The notes under the pieces: generated by a model
Databases searched by the model: none
Told to the model about the DNA's origin: nothing
What the model saw: the letters and a program-made list of their open reading frames with translations, nothing else
Position numbers and translations under genes: made by a program
In this document: one piece after another, positions 12,240 through 64,000 of the stretch
How positions within the stretch are numbered: the first letter of the stretch is position 1
Layout of the letters: the number at the start of each line of letters is the position of its first letter
NCBI GenBank assembly: GCA_009746045.1
Contig: RPFO01000027.1
Coordinates: 3,661,609 to 3,725,608, forward strand
Source of the DNA: Mesostigma viride
Lineage: Eukaryota > Streptophyta > Mesostigmatophyceae > Mesostigmatales > Mesostigmataceae
DNA length: 64,000 nucleotides
Reading direction: 5' to 3'

Positions 12240-14200
12240 GATTGCAGGAAAATTGCGCGAAGCGTAACAACGGTCAGAAATGATATTATTTCATAGTGAG
12301 ACAAATCAAATACCATAAATTAATTAACAGCGTTACTTCCCACCCCCCATCCCACCCTTCGCTCAGTGAGGATTTAGGCCCATGTGACGCAGTCTGAACA
12401 AACCAATTGACTATAATGGATCTCTCGGACGCCGGATACTTTGCACCCTGTCCGTCGTGCGAAACCAGTGGCGGCATTCAGCGAGGCTCTGAGTGGCTTG
12501 GATGATGGATCTGAACCCTAGTGCCGAGCATACATACGCTTCCAGGAACACCTCTATATCCCTGTCCGTGCTCAGTCCCTGACATTGCCTTGGGACTTAG
12601 CTTTTAAGAGCTCCACTTCTCCGCTGTTCTCCAAAACGTATGCCTTACCCTGAGCTTTTGTTCAGCCTGAATCAGCGTCCCCTTCCATTAATCTCAGGCA
12701 TCAACCTCCTCCCAATGCTTATTTCATCAGGCTCAGACTCGCTGCAAGCAGCGCTTGCTGCTGCTGCACTTGCGCGTGCAATGGCATGGTCTGCCCCGGG
12801 GACCCTGGTCCATGACCTGGCCCCGGAGGCTCCAGCAATCCTGATTTCGCCCACAAGTTCAAGCAGCGAGTGCAAGGACGTAATGACGTATGCGCCAGCA
12901 GCAGAAGTAGCGGCGAGAGTGAGCGGCAAGGAAAGCTCGATGTACCTGAGCCCTCTTTAGCTCTGATTGTGACAGTTGCGTACGTTTTTACATTGGCGGC
13001 AAAAAGCTCTTTACACTGGTTAGCTCAGACAAGTGCGCTATGGATTTAGCAATTGAAAGCATCGGGAGGTCATGGCGCAGTGTGCCATGATAATAATGGC
13101 AAACTTAACCACACGACAAGTATGATATGGCCTCTGACTGATCAAACACTGGAATCACTAAAAATAAACAAACAAATAAATAAGTGCCTCATCATAGTAC
13201 AAAGACACTGCCCATCATGGTTTTCAGCCGTAGATGAGAAAAGAATATGTTCAAAGGGGTGGGTGAGCAGGGGCGGGGGGGGGGGAGGACAAGGATTTTC
13301 TCAGACGCAGCGTGGACAAGACCCAAGGCTGCTATGTTTCACTGGAAGATGGGGAAAGAGCCTTTATGGAAAGCATGCCAGGCTGCTGCTGAGAATTGCG
13401 GATGCCAGGAGAATGCTGTTCACCCACCACAGTCCCATGCTAGGGAGCCAGCTAGGGAGCGTGGCGACATCCAGGTGGATATCCAGCACATCAGGGGCTT
13501 GTATATATTGGTGGGAGCGGACAGCTTCGGCATGTACAGGCTGATAGACGTTCTGCCTGGTATGCAGGAGCATCACTTGTTGTTGGTTCTGCAAGCCCTG
13601 GTGCCAGGCTTTGGGGTGTGCAAGAGTGTGCAGGCAGACTTGCAGTTTGACTGTTTCCTCAAGCACATGGACCAGCTATCATTCGTTGTTGGGTGCATGA
13701 AACATAAAAATAAAACGAGAAGGATGCATGCGCAGAGCTGTCTGTCACATACAAAATAGCCCGGCATTCCATACACTGATGCACGAGGTAAAGTATACTA
13801 CCTGTTTAATAAGAAAGCAAAATAGAGGGCAATAAAAGGCAGCAATTGAGGGAATCGAGAAGAAACAACAAGAAGAAGCCACCATCAAAGTTTCCGATTT
13901 TTGTTTCACACCCCATGCAGAGCCACATGCAGTCGATATACGGGAAGTGGCCAGGGAATGCACCGCAGGGACGCATTGCCACTCTCATCAAACGCCAGGA
14001 ACGAAAAGTGAGCGGCTCGCAAAGGCGACAGAGCTATCCATGACACGGGAGACGCATGCAGCCAATAAATCAGCTCGTAGATTCCTACCCCATTACGGAA
14101 GTTACTTGTTCCATGACCCCCTCTCAACAGAGGCAAATGTGTGGTCATTTGCCGGCTGATTTACTCACTTAATCGCTTGTTTCTGTCCCGTATTTGTTCG
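12240..14200. other. Region with open frames but no defensible gene
   Basis: Both strands are open at 12640-12960, giving low-complexity Ala/Ser-rich translations. A 170-codon plus-strand frame at 13247-13759 has a stretch (IQHIRGLYILVGADSFGMYRLI) faintly like a decayed integrase-type core, without a clear catalytic triad. I cannot assign a function, and this may be old transposon debris. Confidence 0.3.
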
Positions 14201-15770
14201 GTGACAGGGCCACGAGGTCAACACCCTCCAGGGTCTTGATGACGAAATCCTGGATTGGGTGAGGGTAGAGGCGGACGGGAGAAAAGTCAGGAGATGTCAG
14301 CAGCTATTCTATCACGGAAAAAAAACAGTTGTGAGTCAAGGGATGCCAGCAGTTATTCTGTTGCATGGGCAACGTGGTCAAAACAGCTGTGAATTTTCAC
14401 AGTTTTTTCTGTTGACAAAACAGTTGCGAATCTCGTTATACCATTATCAACCACACAGTCACCCACCCAGCCGTCAATGGGTTGGTGCACTATATACTTA
14501 TGAAGTATTTACTTATGAAGTATCAATCTTTCTGGGGCAGCTAATGCAAATTTTCGGGGTAGATAAGAGTTGCCAAAATGTGCGTTTGCGTGTGCATGTG
14601 AAAGTGCATACACAAAAATGCATGGATGTACACATTGTCAGGAATTGTGCCCAATGGCTAGCTTCCAGTTTTACTAGCGGTTCGTAGGCTAATTTATTGT
14701 AATATTGGCCAAGTCACTGAAATGGAGGTATTAGGGTTGCGTCCCTATTAATCGCACTCGCCTCTCGTCTATATTTGACTTTGGCCGTAGAGATATGATT
14801 GGCCGAGACTCGTGTGGGCTGTTCGACATTGTGTAATCTGGTCACTTTGTAATGTTTGACCGGGATACCAGGCCACGGTACGGATTTATTCGGACCGATG
14901 GTACTGTGGTACTATTTTCTAGTTCGACTTTGAGATTTGTATTTGGCCCGTTGGTGTTTTTCCCCAGGGCCTTTCATACGTCGCGCCGTTTGTGCTTGCT
15001 AAGGTGACTGTGGAATTTTTACCAAGTCCCAATGTGGCGTTGCTCATGTTCCACATGAGTATGGTTTGGCGCCGCGCCGCGCCAGTAAAAGTTGAGCGTA
15101 GTGAATTGATGTTGAGAAAAAAGCCAGACATACGTTGTGAGTACTGACAACGTCACTACATTTGTTGTTCGACATGCATGCATGAACCTGTTGTGCATCC
15201 GACGCTGTGGGTTGCGCCGCCCTCTATCTGATGGCACACACCACATGGTTGTGACTTTGCCTGCACCTGACGTTTTGCTTTAGGCATCTATTGTACACGG
15301 AGGTATTAGGGTTGCGTCCCTATTAATCGCACCGGCCTACCGTATTTCTATCCATAATAGACAAGAACGGGGGCTTCGCCCCCGGGCCCCCGGTAGTAAC
15401 CAATATTGTGCCTCTCCGGCGTTTGTGGCCGGTCTCCGGCCGGACACGTCACCTACTCTACTACAACCGTCTACGGAACCTGTGCACATTTAGGGCCCAC
15501 TGAACGCGAGCAAATATTCCAGTCCGGGCGACCAACTTGAGTGAAAATCTGTGAAAATCGTACGCTAGTTCCCGGCCAATCGGAGATTCTAGAGATATTT
15601 GCCCTTCCCATGGCGCAACGGAGATGTGCGACTGAGGTCGTTACCATTTGTAACCGTGGGGTTAACACCGCTTCTCTGCATTGTAACCGTCGACTGCGCC
15701 ATCGATCTAGAAAGTAGAAACGTATCCGCGACGCTACCGCGACTTCAGTAGTTTCCGTATACTTGCACTA
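14200..15770. repeat. Dispersed repeat debris, including a duplicated 36-bp word
   Basis: The word GGAGGTATTAGGGTTGCGTC, continuing with CCTATTAATCGCA, occurs at 14725 and again at 15299. A G/C hairpin (GGGGGCTTCGCCCCC) lies at about 15369. The segment 15705-15765 is the inverted partner of 41605-41665. I see no gene. Confidence 0.55.
15705..15765 (+). repeat. Dispersed repeat, inverted partner at 41605-41665
   Basis: The segment starting CGATCTAGAAAGTAGAAACG and continuing through GCGACTTCAGTAGTTTCC matches the reverse complement of 41605-41660 with about five mismatches. Both copies have AGCAAATTAGC-type repeats nearby (15985-16010; 41445-41470). They are two copies of one larger unclassified element in opposite orientation. 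Confidence 0.65.
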
Positions 15771-16144
15771 GGAATAAGAGAAAGGGTAACACAAAAAGTT
15801 TATGAAAAAAACACACACTCATGTAGGTAAAAAGGCTACACAAACACACATACACAAACAAACTAAAACAACACAAGGTCACAAGTACACTACAACGTCA
15901 CAAGTACACATTAAAAAAAAAAGGGAAAAAATTTTGCACAATGATTATGCTTGTATGGATCGCGGTAAAATGGGCTCCTTTTTAGCAAATTAGCAAATTA
16001 GCGGGGGGCGGGGGCCGAGATTAATTATAAAAAGGTCACAAGTACACATAAAAAAGGGGAAAAAAAATTGCACAATGATTTTGCTTGTATGGATCGCGGT
16101 AAAATTGGCTCCTTTTCGGGTATTGCCCTATATACTATGACTTT

Positions 16145-16625
16145 AGACAGCGAAAAGTTTGCGCAAACCCTTCCGCAAACGGTTGCCGCGTGCGAGTAGC
16201 GTTCCGCGGCGACCGCGATTGAGGACTCGACCGTAGGGGTTCCCTTACATGCGTGCAGTTGGCTTGGTTGCGTCCACTGGTGGCGCGCCAAAGTTTGGCC
16301 CATTTGTGCCTACCATTGCGCAAACGTTTGTCAGACAGATACGCTCGAAGGGCTTGCGAAAAGTGGTGCCGCAAACTGTTGCCGCGTGCAAGTAGCGTGC
16401 CGCGGCGACCGCGATAGGGGGGTCGACGTAGGGGTTCCCTTACATGCGTGCCGTAGGTTTGGTTGCGTCCACTGGGTGCGCGCCAAAGTTTGTCCCATTT
16501 TTGGCACATTAATGCACCATCGCGGCAAACTTTTGTCAGACAGATTTTGGCTGTGATCCGCTAAGTTGTTTGCCCAAACTCTTTCCAAAAGTGTTGCGAA
16601 AACTCGTCCGTATTCGAGTAGCGTG
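16145..16625. repeat. Tandem ~195-bp repeat, about 2.4 copies
   Basis: Blocks containing CGCAAAC...GTTGCCGCGTG, TAGGGGTTCCCTTACATGCG and GCGCCAAAGTTTG recur at about 16155, 16355 and (partial) 16565. Identity looks to be about 80-85 percent. The minus frames through it are open, giving Arg-rich peptides, but that follows from composition. Confidence 0.75.
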
Positions 16626-16739
16626 GACTATTGACCACAGACTTCCGGCATCGGGAACGATTCGGTGTGGGCATGTTGCCATGGAATGAATTGGCATGAG
16701 AATATACTCAACTGCACTGAATGGCGCATGCCCCTCCAG

Positions 16740-17440
16740 TAATGAACCAATAAATGTTCGGTTTGAAACTGACCACGGGTTTCAATTAGGCGATAGTATA
16801 CGTGTTTGATCCCAAGGTCTATTACTGGTGGAAACATCACTTTTGTTAAAAACGACTACACGTTGGCACGTGGCTGTCTCTTTAACTTGTAACCCACGCC
16901 CCTCAAGTAAGGATCAATCAATGTTCGGTTTGAAACTGACCACGGGTGTTTATTAGGCGATAGTGTACGTGTTTGATCTCAAGGTTTATTACTAGTCGGA
17001 ACATCACGTTTGTTAAAAATCATTAAGTTGTACCTGTCGAGTAAGGGACCAATTACTGATTGGTTTGAAACTGACCACGGGTTCGTATTCGGCGATACTC
17101 CTCGTGTTTGTCCCAAAGACCTGACGACTCATGTGGATTTGTGACCCTAAAGTCACAGTCTTGGGGACTTACACGCAGAGTATCGCCGAATAACAACCCG
17201 TGGTCAGTTTCAAACCGATCATTTATTGGTTCCTTACTCGAGGGGCGTGGTACATTTATTAGCATACAGAAAAAAAGGGAGTGCGAGCACAATACGAGTT
17301 CAGTGATCAGGGATGAGCAACACCAAATGTATCGACCAGTAACAACCCGTGGTCAGTTTCAAACCGATCATCTATTGGTCCCCTACTCGAGAGGCGTGGG
17401 TTACAACTGCATGAGGAACCTACCATCAGAAATCTAATCT
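16740..17440. repeat. Interspersed ~120-bp repeat in both orientations
   Basis: The core GAAACTGACCACGGG occurs on the plus strand at about 16764, 16936 and 17067, and in reverse complement (CCCGTGGTCAGTTTC) at about 17198 and 17347. A further reverse copy is at 19109. Copies share a flanking GCGATAGT...GTGTTTG tail. The copy at 17332-17460 and the one at 19099-19230 are almost identical over about 125 bp. Confidence 0.8.
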
Positions 17441-17459
17441 CGATACGAACGTAACAAAA

Positions 17460-18990
17460 TTTCCAAATACATTTCTTGTTTTTGGTCCATTGGAGTTCCT
17501 TCCCACCAAGAGAAACATTTATTTTACATTTTTGTGTGCTAGGCTTTATACGGACAGCCTATACCACACCTTCAAACTCAGTGCACATCATTATCAAGTT
17601 GGTTATTGTAGCACCATGCTGGGGGCCCAGCATATTCGAACACAAGGTGTTGCCCCCACACCTCCTTCCTGGCCACCAAGGCAGTCGCCAACCTTGGTGC
17701 CGAGTTTCTTTCCTCCTGCACGCTGCCACGGCTGTACTGCCGCCCCGCTGTGGCCGCTACGGTTTCCCGGCGGACGCAGGGCGGCACCCATATCGTTCCC
17801 CCCGTTAGGGGGGCGGTTTCCAGCGGCTACTCATTAGGCCTTACACCCCCGGACCGTCTCTCACAAGCCCAGGACCCATCACCAGCCCCACCCCCGAGGC
17901 TGGGATTTCCCGGCATTGAAACCTTTGTGGCGATAGGCCCTCTACCCTACCAAGGCCTTGGCTTGGAAACTGCTTAGCCAAGACCCCGACCATGGGCTTG
18001 TGTTTTTGTAGGAAATTTTTATGGCATAGATATGCCCCCCTGGCTGAACCGAACTCTTTATTGCTTTTCCTATAATGCATCATACGGGATAAAAACAAAG
18101 GCGGTAAAACAGCCAGAATTGCAGCCTCGCCAGGCGAGAATTCTTTGCTGAAAAAAACTGGGCAATGATGAAGAGCGCGCTCCTCCCACCAAGATTTGCT
18201 CCAGCCCCGCATCCTCCCCGAAACTCCCGTCTGGCCACAGGCCGAAAGATCGGGTCCGCTGTCAGGCTCCTGGCAGTTATGGGCTACCCTGGCACCATGC
18301 GCTAGCCATCCCCATGTTTAAGGCAGATTCGCCTCCACCTGTGATTCTTTCCACCGTAGCCGCTGGCCCTGGCTTGTATGGCTCCTTCCCTGACGTTGTC
18401 CGACTTAAAACGCAGCTTCTTCAGTGTCAGGAAGCTGCTTGCCGCACCCAGGGGTAGAGGGGAATCGTCAGTGGGCCCAGCGCCGGAAATCACACCCTTT
18501 TACTCAAATCGTAGAGCCCCCCACCCAACAACCATTACCGTGGCCTGTAACGGTTGGTGGAGAACAAAAAGAAATTTATTCCAGGCCTCTCCACGCCTGG
18601 AGAGGCCGATAGCATCGTCTTACATTCAGCGCAGCCGCCATAGCGGCCAGCCGACCTTGCCAGCAAATGCTGGGATCAAGTTGCGAAGCTGAAAAGAGGC
18701 CTCCCTACGTCCCCTACACCACTCTAAGTACTGACTATCATTCACATTGCGCCACGCAGGCCTGCCGGCTGGCGCAGGTACAAGGTGTACTGACTGCCAA
18801 TCACAGTTGCGCCACGCCTGGCGGCTGACGCAGGTAACAAGGTCTAGAGACGTACGTTAGAAGCTACCTAGGCCTGCACTCCGGAACCACACTCAGCCTC
18901 GGCACAAAAAGGGCCGGCCGGTGCAGTACCCTCGTGACAAGCGCTAGTCTTACGCTACCTACGGCAGGTCGGTCCCCTTTGAGCCCGTCC
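17460..18990. other. Unassigned stretch with short tandem duplications
   Basis: No supported gene. A palindromic word TGCTGGGGGCCCAGCA lies at about 17618 and again at 40311. A ~60-bp duplication (GCGCCACGC...CTG(G)C GCAGGTA) lies at 18725-18840. The words GGCCTCCCTA and CACCACTCTAAGT occur at about 18700 and about 40400, marking a dispersed repeat family. Confidence 0.4.
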
Positions 18991-19098
18991 ACGCGTCATA
19001 TATAAAATGAGCAAAGCTCAGCAAGTATCTGATGCTCAGAGAGCTGCAAGCGTTTTCTCCAACGTGTCCAAAAAAGGTGTCCGAGGCGGCGAAGATCG

Positions 19099-19235
19099 AC
19101 CAGTAACAACCCGTGGTCAGTTTCAAACCGATCATCTATTGGTCCCTTACTCGAGAGGCGTGGGTTACAACTGCATGAGGAACCTACCATCAGAAATCTA
19201 CTCTCGATACGAACGTAACAAAATTTCCAAGTATC
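19099..19235 (+). repeat. Copy of the 17332-17460 dispersed repeat
   Basis: The repeat contains CCCGTGGTCAGTTTCAAACC followed by the same CTCGAGAGGCGTGGGTTAC and CATCAGAAATCT blocks as the upstream copy. It lies between two copies of a CTCCAACGTGTCCAAAAAAGG word (19060 and 19263). Confidence 0.8.
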
Positions 19236-19427
19236 TGATGCTCGGAGAGCTGCAACCGTTTTCTCCAACGTGTCCAAAAAAGGTGTCCTAGGCGGCGAAA
19301 CGCTAGGGTTTTATAGACAAGACGCTTGTGTATGCGGCTCGTGCATTGGCAACGCAGCTGCGACGGCTATCGCAACGTTCTATTACTCACCGTTTTTTGC
19401 ATCTGTTCTTTGTATTTTCGACTCATG

Positions 19428-20373
19428 GCTGGCATGTCAACCCAACCGAAGCTGAGCCATTCAGCTAGGATGGCTGCCTTGAAGCACTCTTTTGACAAGG
19501 TAGAAGTAACAAAGCATTTTGAGTATAGGGGGGTAAGGAATGGGCAGGCAAAAGAAAGTTATACAAACAAAATGGAGGCAATGGACGAAAATGAGAAGGC
19601 TGCACACGCAATTAAAAGGAGGGGGATCGTGAATAAGCATCGGGAAAACGAAACTCCAGAGAGACATGCTGAACGCTTGAACAAGGCCAACCTGGTGAAG
19701 CCAATTCCTGTTACTGACCGTCTTTGTTTTTTTCAGGATCAGGTCATTGAGTCCGAGACCAACCCTACTCGGAAAGTCCTTACTACAATCCGTCAGAGAT
19801 CTTGGATATGTTAAGATTGCGGGTTATAAATACATTGACAAAAGGACTGTTGATCTGCTTAAGGAGGTCGGGAAAGAACTCCAAGCCAAGGAGTCGGCAG
19901 GAGTGAATCTTTTTAGGAACGGGCCTGATGATTTGACAAATGACCGAACGGCATACAAGATAACGTTGGCAGATGAGGGGTATGATGAGATTCGCAAACC
20001 CTTGCAAGGTTTTGTTGACCAGGTCCTGGGCGAGAAGTACACCGTCCACAATTGCTACGCATTATATAGGAAGCCTGGTTGTGATCCCCAGTGCCCACAC
20101 TCTGATATGGCCCGTAAGCTTGAGGAACATCCCACTTACTCGTTTTTGCTGTCTTGTGACCCTAAGGCAAAGTGGATCTCTTTTGATGGCAGTTTGCAAG
20201 CCATTGGACAAACTGACGCCATCAGAAACTTGAGGATACGTGAGGGTCAAGGTGTTAACAAGTCCAATGTAACATTTGGGAAAGGCGCAATCATCATGTT
20301 CCATGCTTGCCATGTGCATGCCGGTGCTTCATACCCTCAAGAAGAATACCCGCAAGGCCACTGGTTAAGGTAA
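19428..20373 (+). CDS. 2-oxoglutarate/Fe(II) oxygenase-like protein, split or frameshifted
   Basis: Two overlapping plus-strand frames form one probable gene. The first starts at Met 19428 (MAGMSTQPKLSHSAR) and gives about 90 residues of charged, helical sequence. The second, from about 19780 to 20373, reads LLQSVRDLGYVKIAGYKYID and onward into a compact domain. That domain has PHSDMARKL (candidate HxD iron ligands at about 20098-20106) and, about 60 residues later, GAIIMFHACHVHAGASYP (candidate distal His at about 20317). The HxD...H spacing and the final aromatic/charged strand resemble the double-stranded beta-helix of prolyl-hydroxylase/phytanoyl-type oxygenases. A possible 42-nt intron (GTGAAG at 19695 to TTTCAG at 19736) does not change frame, so a further frameshift or intron near 19740-19790 is needed to join the halves. 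Substrate unknown. The gene is convergent with the channel gene that ends near 20.8 kb. It could be a pseudogene. Confidence 0.5.
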
Positions 20374-20514
20374 GGTTAGGGATAATTTTCAGGAACGATA
20401 ATTCAGCTGGTCTTCAACCTTTGAATATTTTGACACAAATAACCACGAATGAGTTGTCTCGTCAGTCGTCAGAGTTGCCTCATGCCTGAGGCCTGCGCTA
20501 TTAATCTAATTGCT

Positions 20515-20605
20515 ATAGAAACGAAACAGCAACGATACAGCAATGATATAGCAACGAACGAGACAGCAACAATACAGCAACGGTATAGCGACGACATAGC
20601 ATGAA
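20515..20605. repeat. Degenerate AGCAACGATAC tandem repeat
   Basis: About eight copies of an 10-13 bp unit (agcaacgatac / agcaatgatat). It lies where the last exon or 3' UTR of the minus-strand channel gene would be expected. Confidence 0.6.
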
Positions 20606-20833
20606 GATAGATATGTGCGTGGTGCTGGGCACTAGGACCTGAGAGCCTCCTGGTTCAAGGTACCCTGCCAACCGGTTTGGAAAACGCATAAAAAAGCTTG
20701 TATGGTCCCATACCAATAGTACAAAAATGTAGTCAGAATGGAACAAGGTGCGTTGGGGAGACGGCAACCTGCTCTCCTTCCGCATGCACTTTGGACCATC
20801 ACCAGTATAGGAAGGCAATCGCGATCTGCTCAC

Positions 20834-55330
<34,497 letters not shown>

Positions 55331-56366
55331 CTGACAAACTATTCTTGCCTCCTGGATCCTCCTGCTCCATGGGAGCACGGGGTGAACATGGCGGCAGACC
55401 CCGGGAGTTGCAGGGGACAAGAGGCTGCAAGTCTGGATCGGGCTGCGCCGTGGCGGAGACTCCACAGGCCCGTGAAGACCACCACGATTACCGAGAAGTC
55501 TAAGATCAGCCCGTCGCGTTAGCACACTGGACGAAGGAGGCAGAAATGCCGATCGGGCAAGCTTATTGCCAACAACGCTCGACGCAAGGAGCGCATTCCC
55601 TGAAGCCATACCTTCTGAGGGCGTATGCGTCCTCAAAGGGCAGCGCCGTGGATCTTAGAGATGCTGACGGCTAGGCTCTTGTGTCTCCAAAACACTCGAA
55701 TTTTGCCGCTATCTGCGTGGATTATGCCGTGTGCCTATATATCCATATTGCTACCAAGGCATCGGATAATGGCTTCCGCTTATACATCGATGGCAAACGC
55801 AAAGAGATTCTTTGTTTCCCCGCGCGCATGACTTGGCACGCCCTGCTTGCGTCTCCTGGTGTCCAGGTATGTCATGAAGTCAGGAACTCCGTCCTTCTAG
55901 TAAGTTATTTAGTTAGCTGAATCCCACTTCCTTCTACTGTAGTAGCGACGTTATCGGTCGCACTAGCGGCTTCCCTATACAACAGCAACAACGTTTTCTG
56001 CATGTTCCCATCAGCTGCTATCTACAGTGCCGTAAGCGGAACCGCCCACACAACAACAACGTGTGTGGCCGTAAGCGGAACCGCCCACACAACGTGTGTG
56101 GCTTAATATCTGCTTTGTCCGTTCTTGCCACTTGCCAGCCAGAGTGCCCCGTCGTGCCTCCGCCAGCAGCGTGCTGTGAAGCCGGGAATCCCTGGCCTGA
56201 GGTGAGAATAGTTTTTATTCCCGCGCCGGTTGGCCGAGGGTTGAGTTGAGTTCCCGCGCCGGTGGTCGGCCGAGGTCCTGGCACGATTCGGTACCCGACT
56301 GGGGAAATGATGGTGGCGCAAAGCATGGTCGCGCCACGTGTCTGGTGCTGCTCCACCTTGTGCGAG

Positions 56367-56397
<31 letters not shown>

Positions 56398-57092
56398 GTC
56401 CCACGCCGCACATGAGCAGCAGAGATTCTAGTCCGAGTAAGATGATGGCCACGAAAAGGCAGCAAGCCGTGGTGACGTGACCAACTACACGTGTACGAGG
56501 TAAACGACAGCACCAGCAAGCATGGGGGAGATGGCAATGCCAAAGTGAGTTAAGTGGGTTTTCTGTCTTGCCATTATAGCCAGCAAATTCCTCACGTGCG
56601 GCATCTAGGCTGTTCCTGCTTCACCGCATGGCCGTTTCAGCAGGACAAGGGGCGAGTGAACCTTTCAGCTCTACTTACAAATGAAAATGAGGAATAGAGC
56701 AATGGTATGACGGAAGCGGTCGCAGGTGCCTGAGAGAGGCGCACATGAAGACATGACGATGGATCTAGTTAGGCATTTCACATTTTCAGGCTGACTGAAT
56801 CGAGTGGACATTTTTGGATGCAGACGATGGTGCAAGCGCCTCCATCAGCACGAAGGCAAATGAGTCTGCAATTATCGAACCCCCCAGTGACTGGTAGTCA
56901 CTAATGTAGCAGCGATAAATAACGTGCCGGGCCTTGATGGTTACTGCCCGCGTAGGATCTGAAACTTCTCGCGACGGGATAGCTGACCTAGGCGCTTCCC
57001 CTATGGAAGACTCCCAAGGTCGACACGTGCCCATCGCGGCAAACATTGGCATCCAGATTTCCTCTTTGCCGCTGACGTCGGATACCAGCGGA
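55331..57092. promoter_or_regulatory. Divergent upstream region of the two channel genes
   Basis: About 1.8 kb between the two coding ends; it must hold promoter or 5' UTR sequence of both if the models are right. It contains a duplicated 24-bp CCGTAAGCGGAACCGCCCAC word (56030, 56071), a (GTT)n tract at 56367-56397 and a CCGCGCCGGT duplication (56220, 56250). I find no TATA box or CpG structure I would defend. Some plus-strand exon-like pieces lie inside (next entry). Confidence 0.45.
55681..56545 (+). CDS. Three exon-like plus-strand segments, unassigned
   Basis: 55681-55866 (donor CAG-GTATGT; SDNGFRLYIDGKRKEILCFP inside), 56139-56201 (acceptor CTTGCCAG, donor GAG-GTGAGA; PECPVVPPPAACCEAGNPWP) and about 56502-56545 (donor GTGAGT; VNDSTSKHGGDGNAK) join in phase 0. 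They could be 5' exons of the Ca2+ channel gene or of a separate short gene. I recognise no domain, and the frame of the first is limited upstream by a stop. Low confidence. Confidence 0.25.
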
Positions 57093-63814
<6,722 letters not shown>

Positions 63815-64000
63815 GTAAGGTTGTGTTTGCTTAGGCGCCAGTAGGATCGTTGTTCTGCCGTCTCACGCACGCATCACGGTGTTAATTAATTTAGGATGAT
63901 GTCAGCTTGTGTGGCGGCAGACCATGCCTTAAGCAAGCCAGGCAGGCAGTGATCCGTAAAGGTTTCTTTCCCTCCCTCCCACCCTGGAGGCTTCTTGCTC

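Noticed and set aside
13247-13759. Possible integrase core
   Set aside because: Only a vague pattern of spaced Asp and aromatic residues, without a defensible catalytic triad or flanking element ends.
56018-56452. Minus-strand hydrophobic stretch (FVAIILLGLESLLLMCGVG) as an extra channel membrane segment
   Set aside because: Attractive position upstream of the channel's first exon, but no convincing start or splice signals link it in frame.

Overview
The window is nuclear DNA from a eukaryote with few, very intron-rich genes and many repeats. A green alga (chlorophyte or prasinophyte grade) fits best. It carries a CASTOR/POLLUX/DMI1-family ion channel (the family I know from Viridiplantae), a PAT/Kangaroo-type tyrosine-recombinase retrotransposon (a type described from Volvox), a four-domain-type voltage-gated Ca2+ channel of the kind algae retain, GC-rich exons with GT-AG introns, and interstitial TTTAGGG motifs. 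The species assignment is inference.

Layout. (1) 0.8-12.3 kb is a nest of degenerate APE-type non-LTR retrotransposons (LINEs) in both orientations. One of them (minus strand, ORF1 plus ORF2, about 4.4-10.3 kb) is interrupted by two clean DNA-transposon-like insertions: a 689-bp element with an 8-bp target duplication, and a perfect 206-bp palindrome with a 5-bp target duplication. (2) 12.3-19 kb holds mostly dispersed and tandem repeats, with no gene I can defend. (3) 19.4-20.4 kb (plus) is a broken or split gene for a 2-oxoglutarate/Fe(II) oxygenase-like protein. (4) 20.8-55.3 kb (minus) is one 35-kb gene that I reconstructed from 21 short exons with consistent splice phases: a CASTOR/POLLUX-like channel with membrane segment, pore helix, pore exit helix and tandem RCK-like domains. 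Its introns hold nearly all the minisatellites and microsatellites of the region. One intron contains a complete 5.36-kb PAT-type element (33.9-39.3 kb). (5) 57.1 kb to the window end (plus) is the 5' part of a voltage-gated Ca2+ channel gene: N-terminal region, then S1 to S6 of the first repeat with an EGW pore motif. The two channel genes are head to head, about 1.8 kb apart between coding ends.

The most unusual signal is shared by both channel genes. Many introns contain ladders of decayed copies of the adjacent exon end, including its splice site. Typically one to five copies of the last 20-50 exon bases plus the 5' splice site lie downstream in the intron, usually keeping the donor GT. 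Some exons also have copies of the acceptor side upstream. This looks like repeated tandem duplication across exon-intron junctions as a mode of intron growth, and it leaves a field of decoy splice sites.

Functionally, a CASTOR/POLLUX-type cation channel and a Ca2+ channel sharing one upstream region would make sense as a co-expressed Ca2+ signalling pair, but that is only inferred from arrangement.
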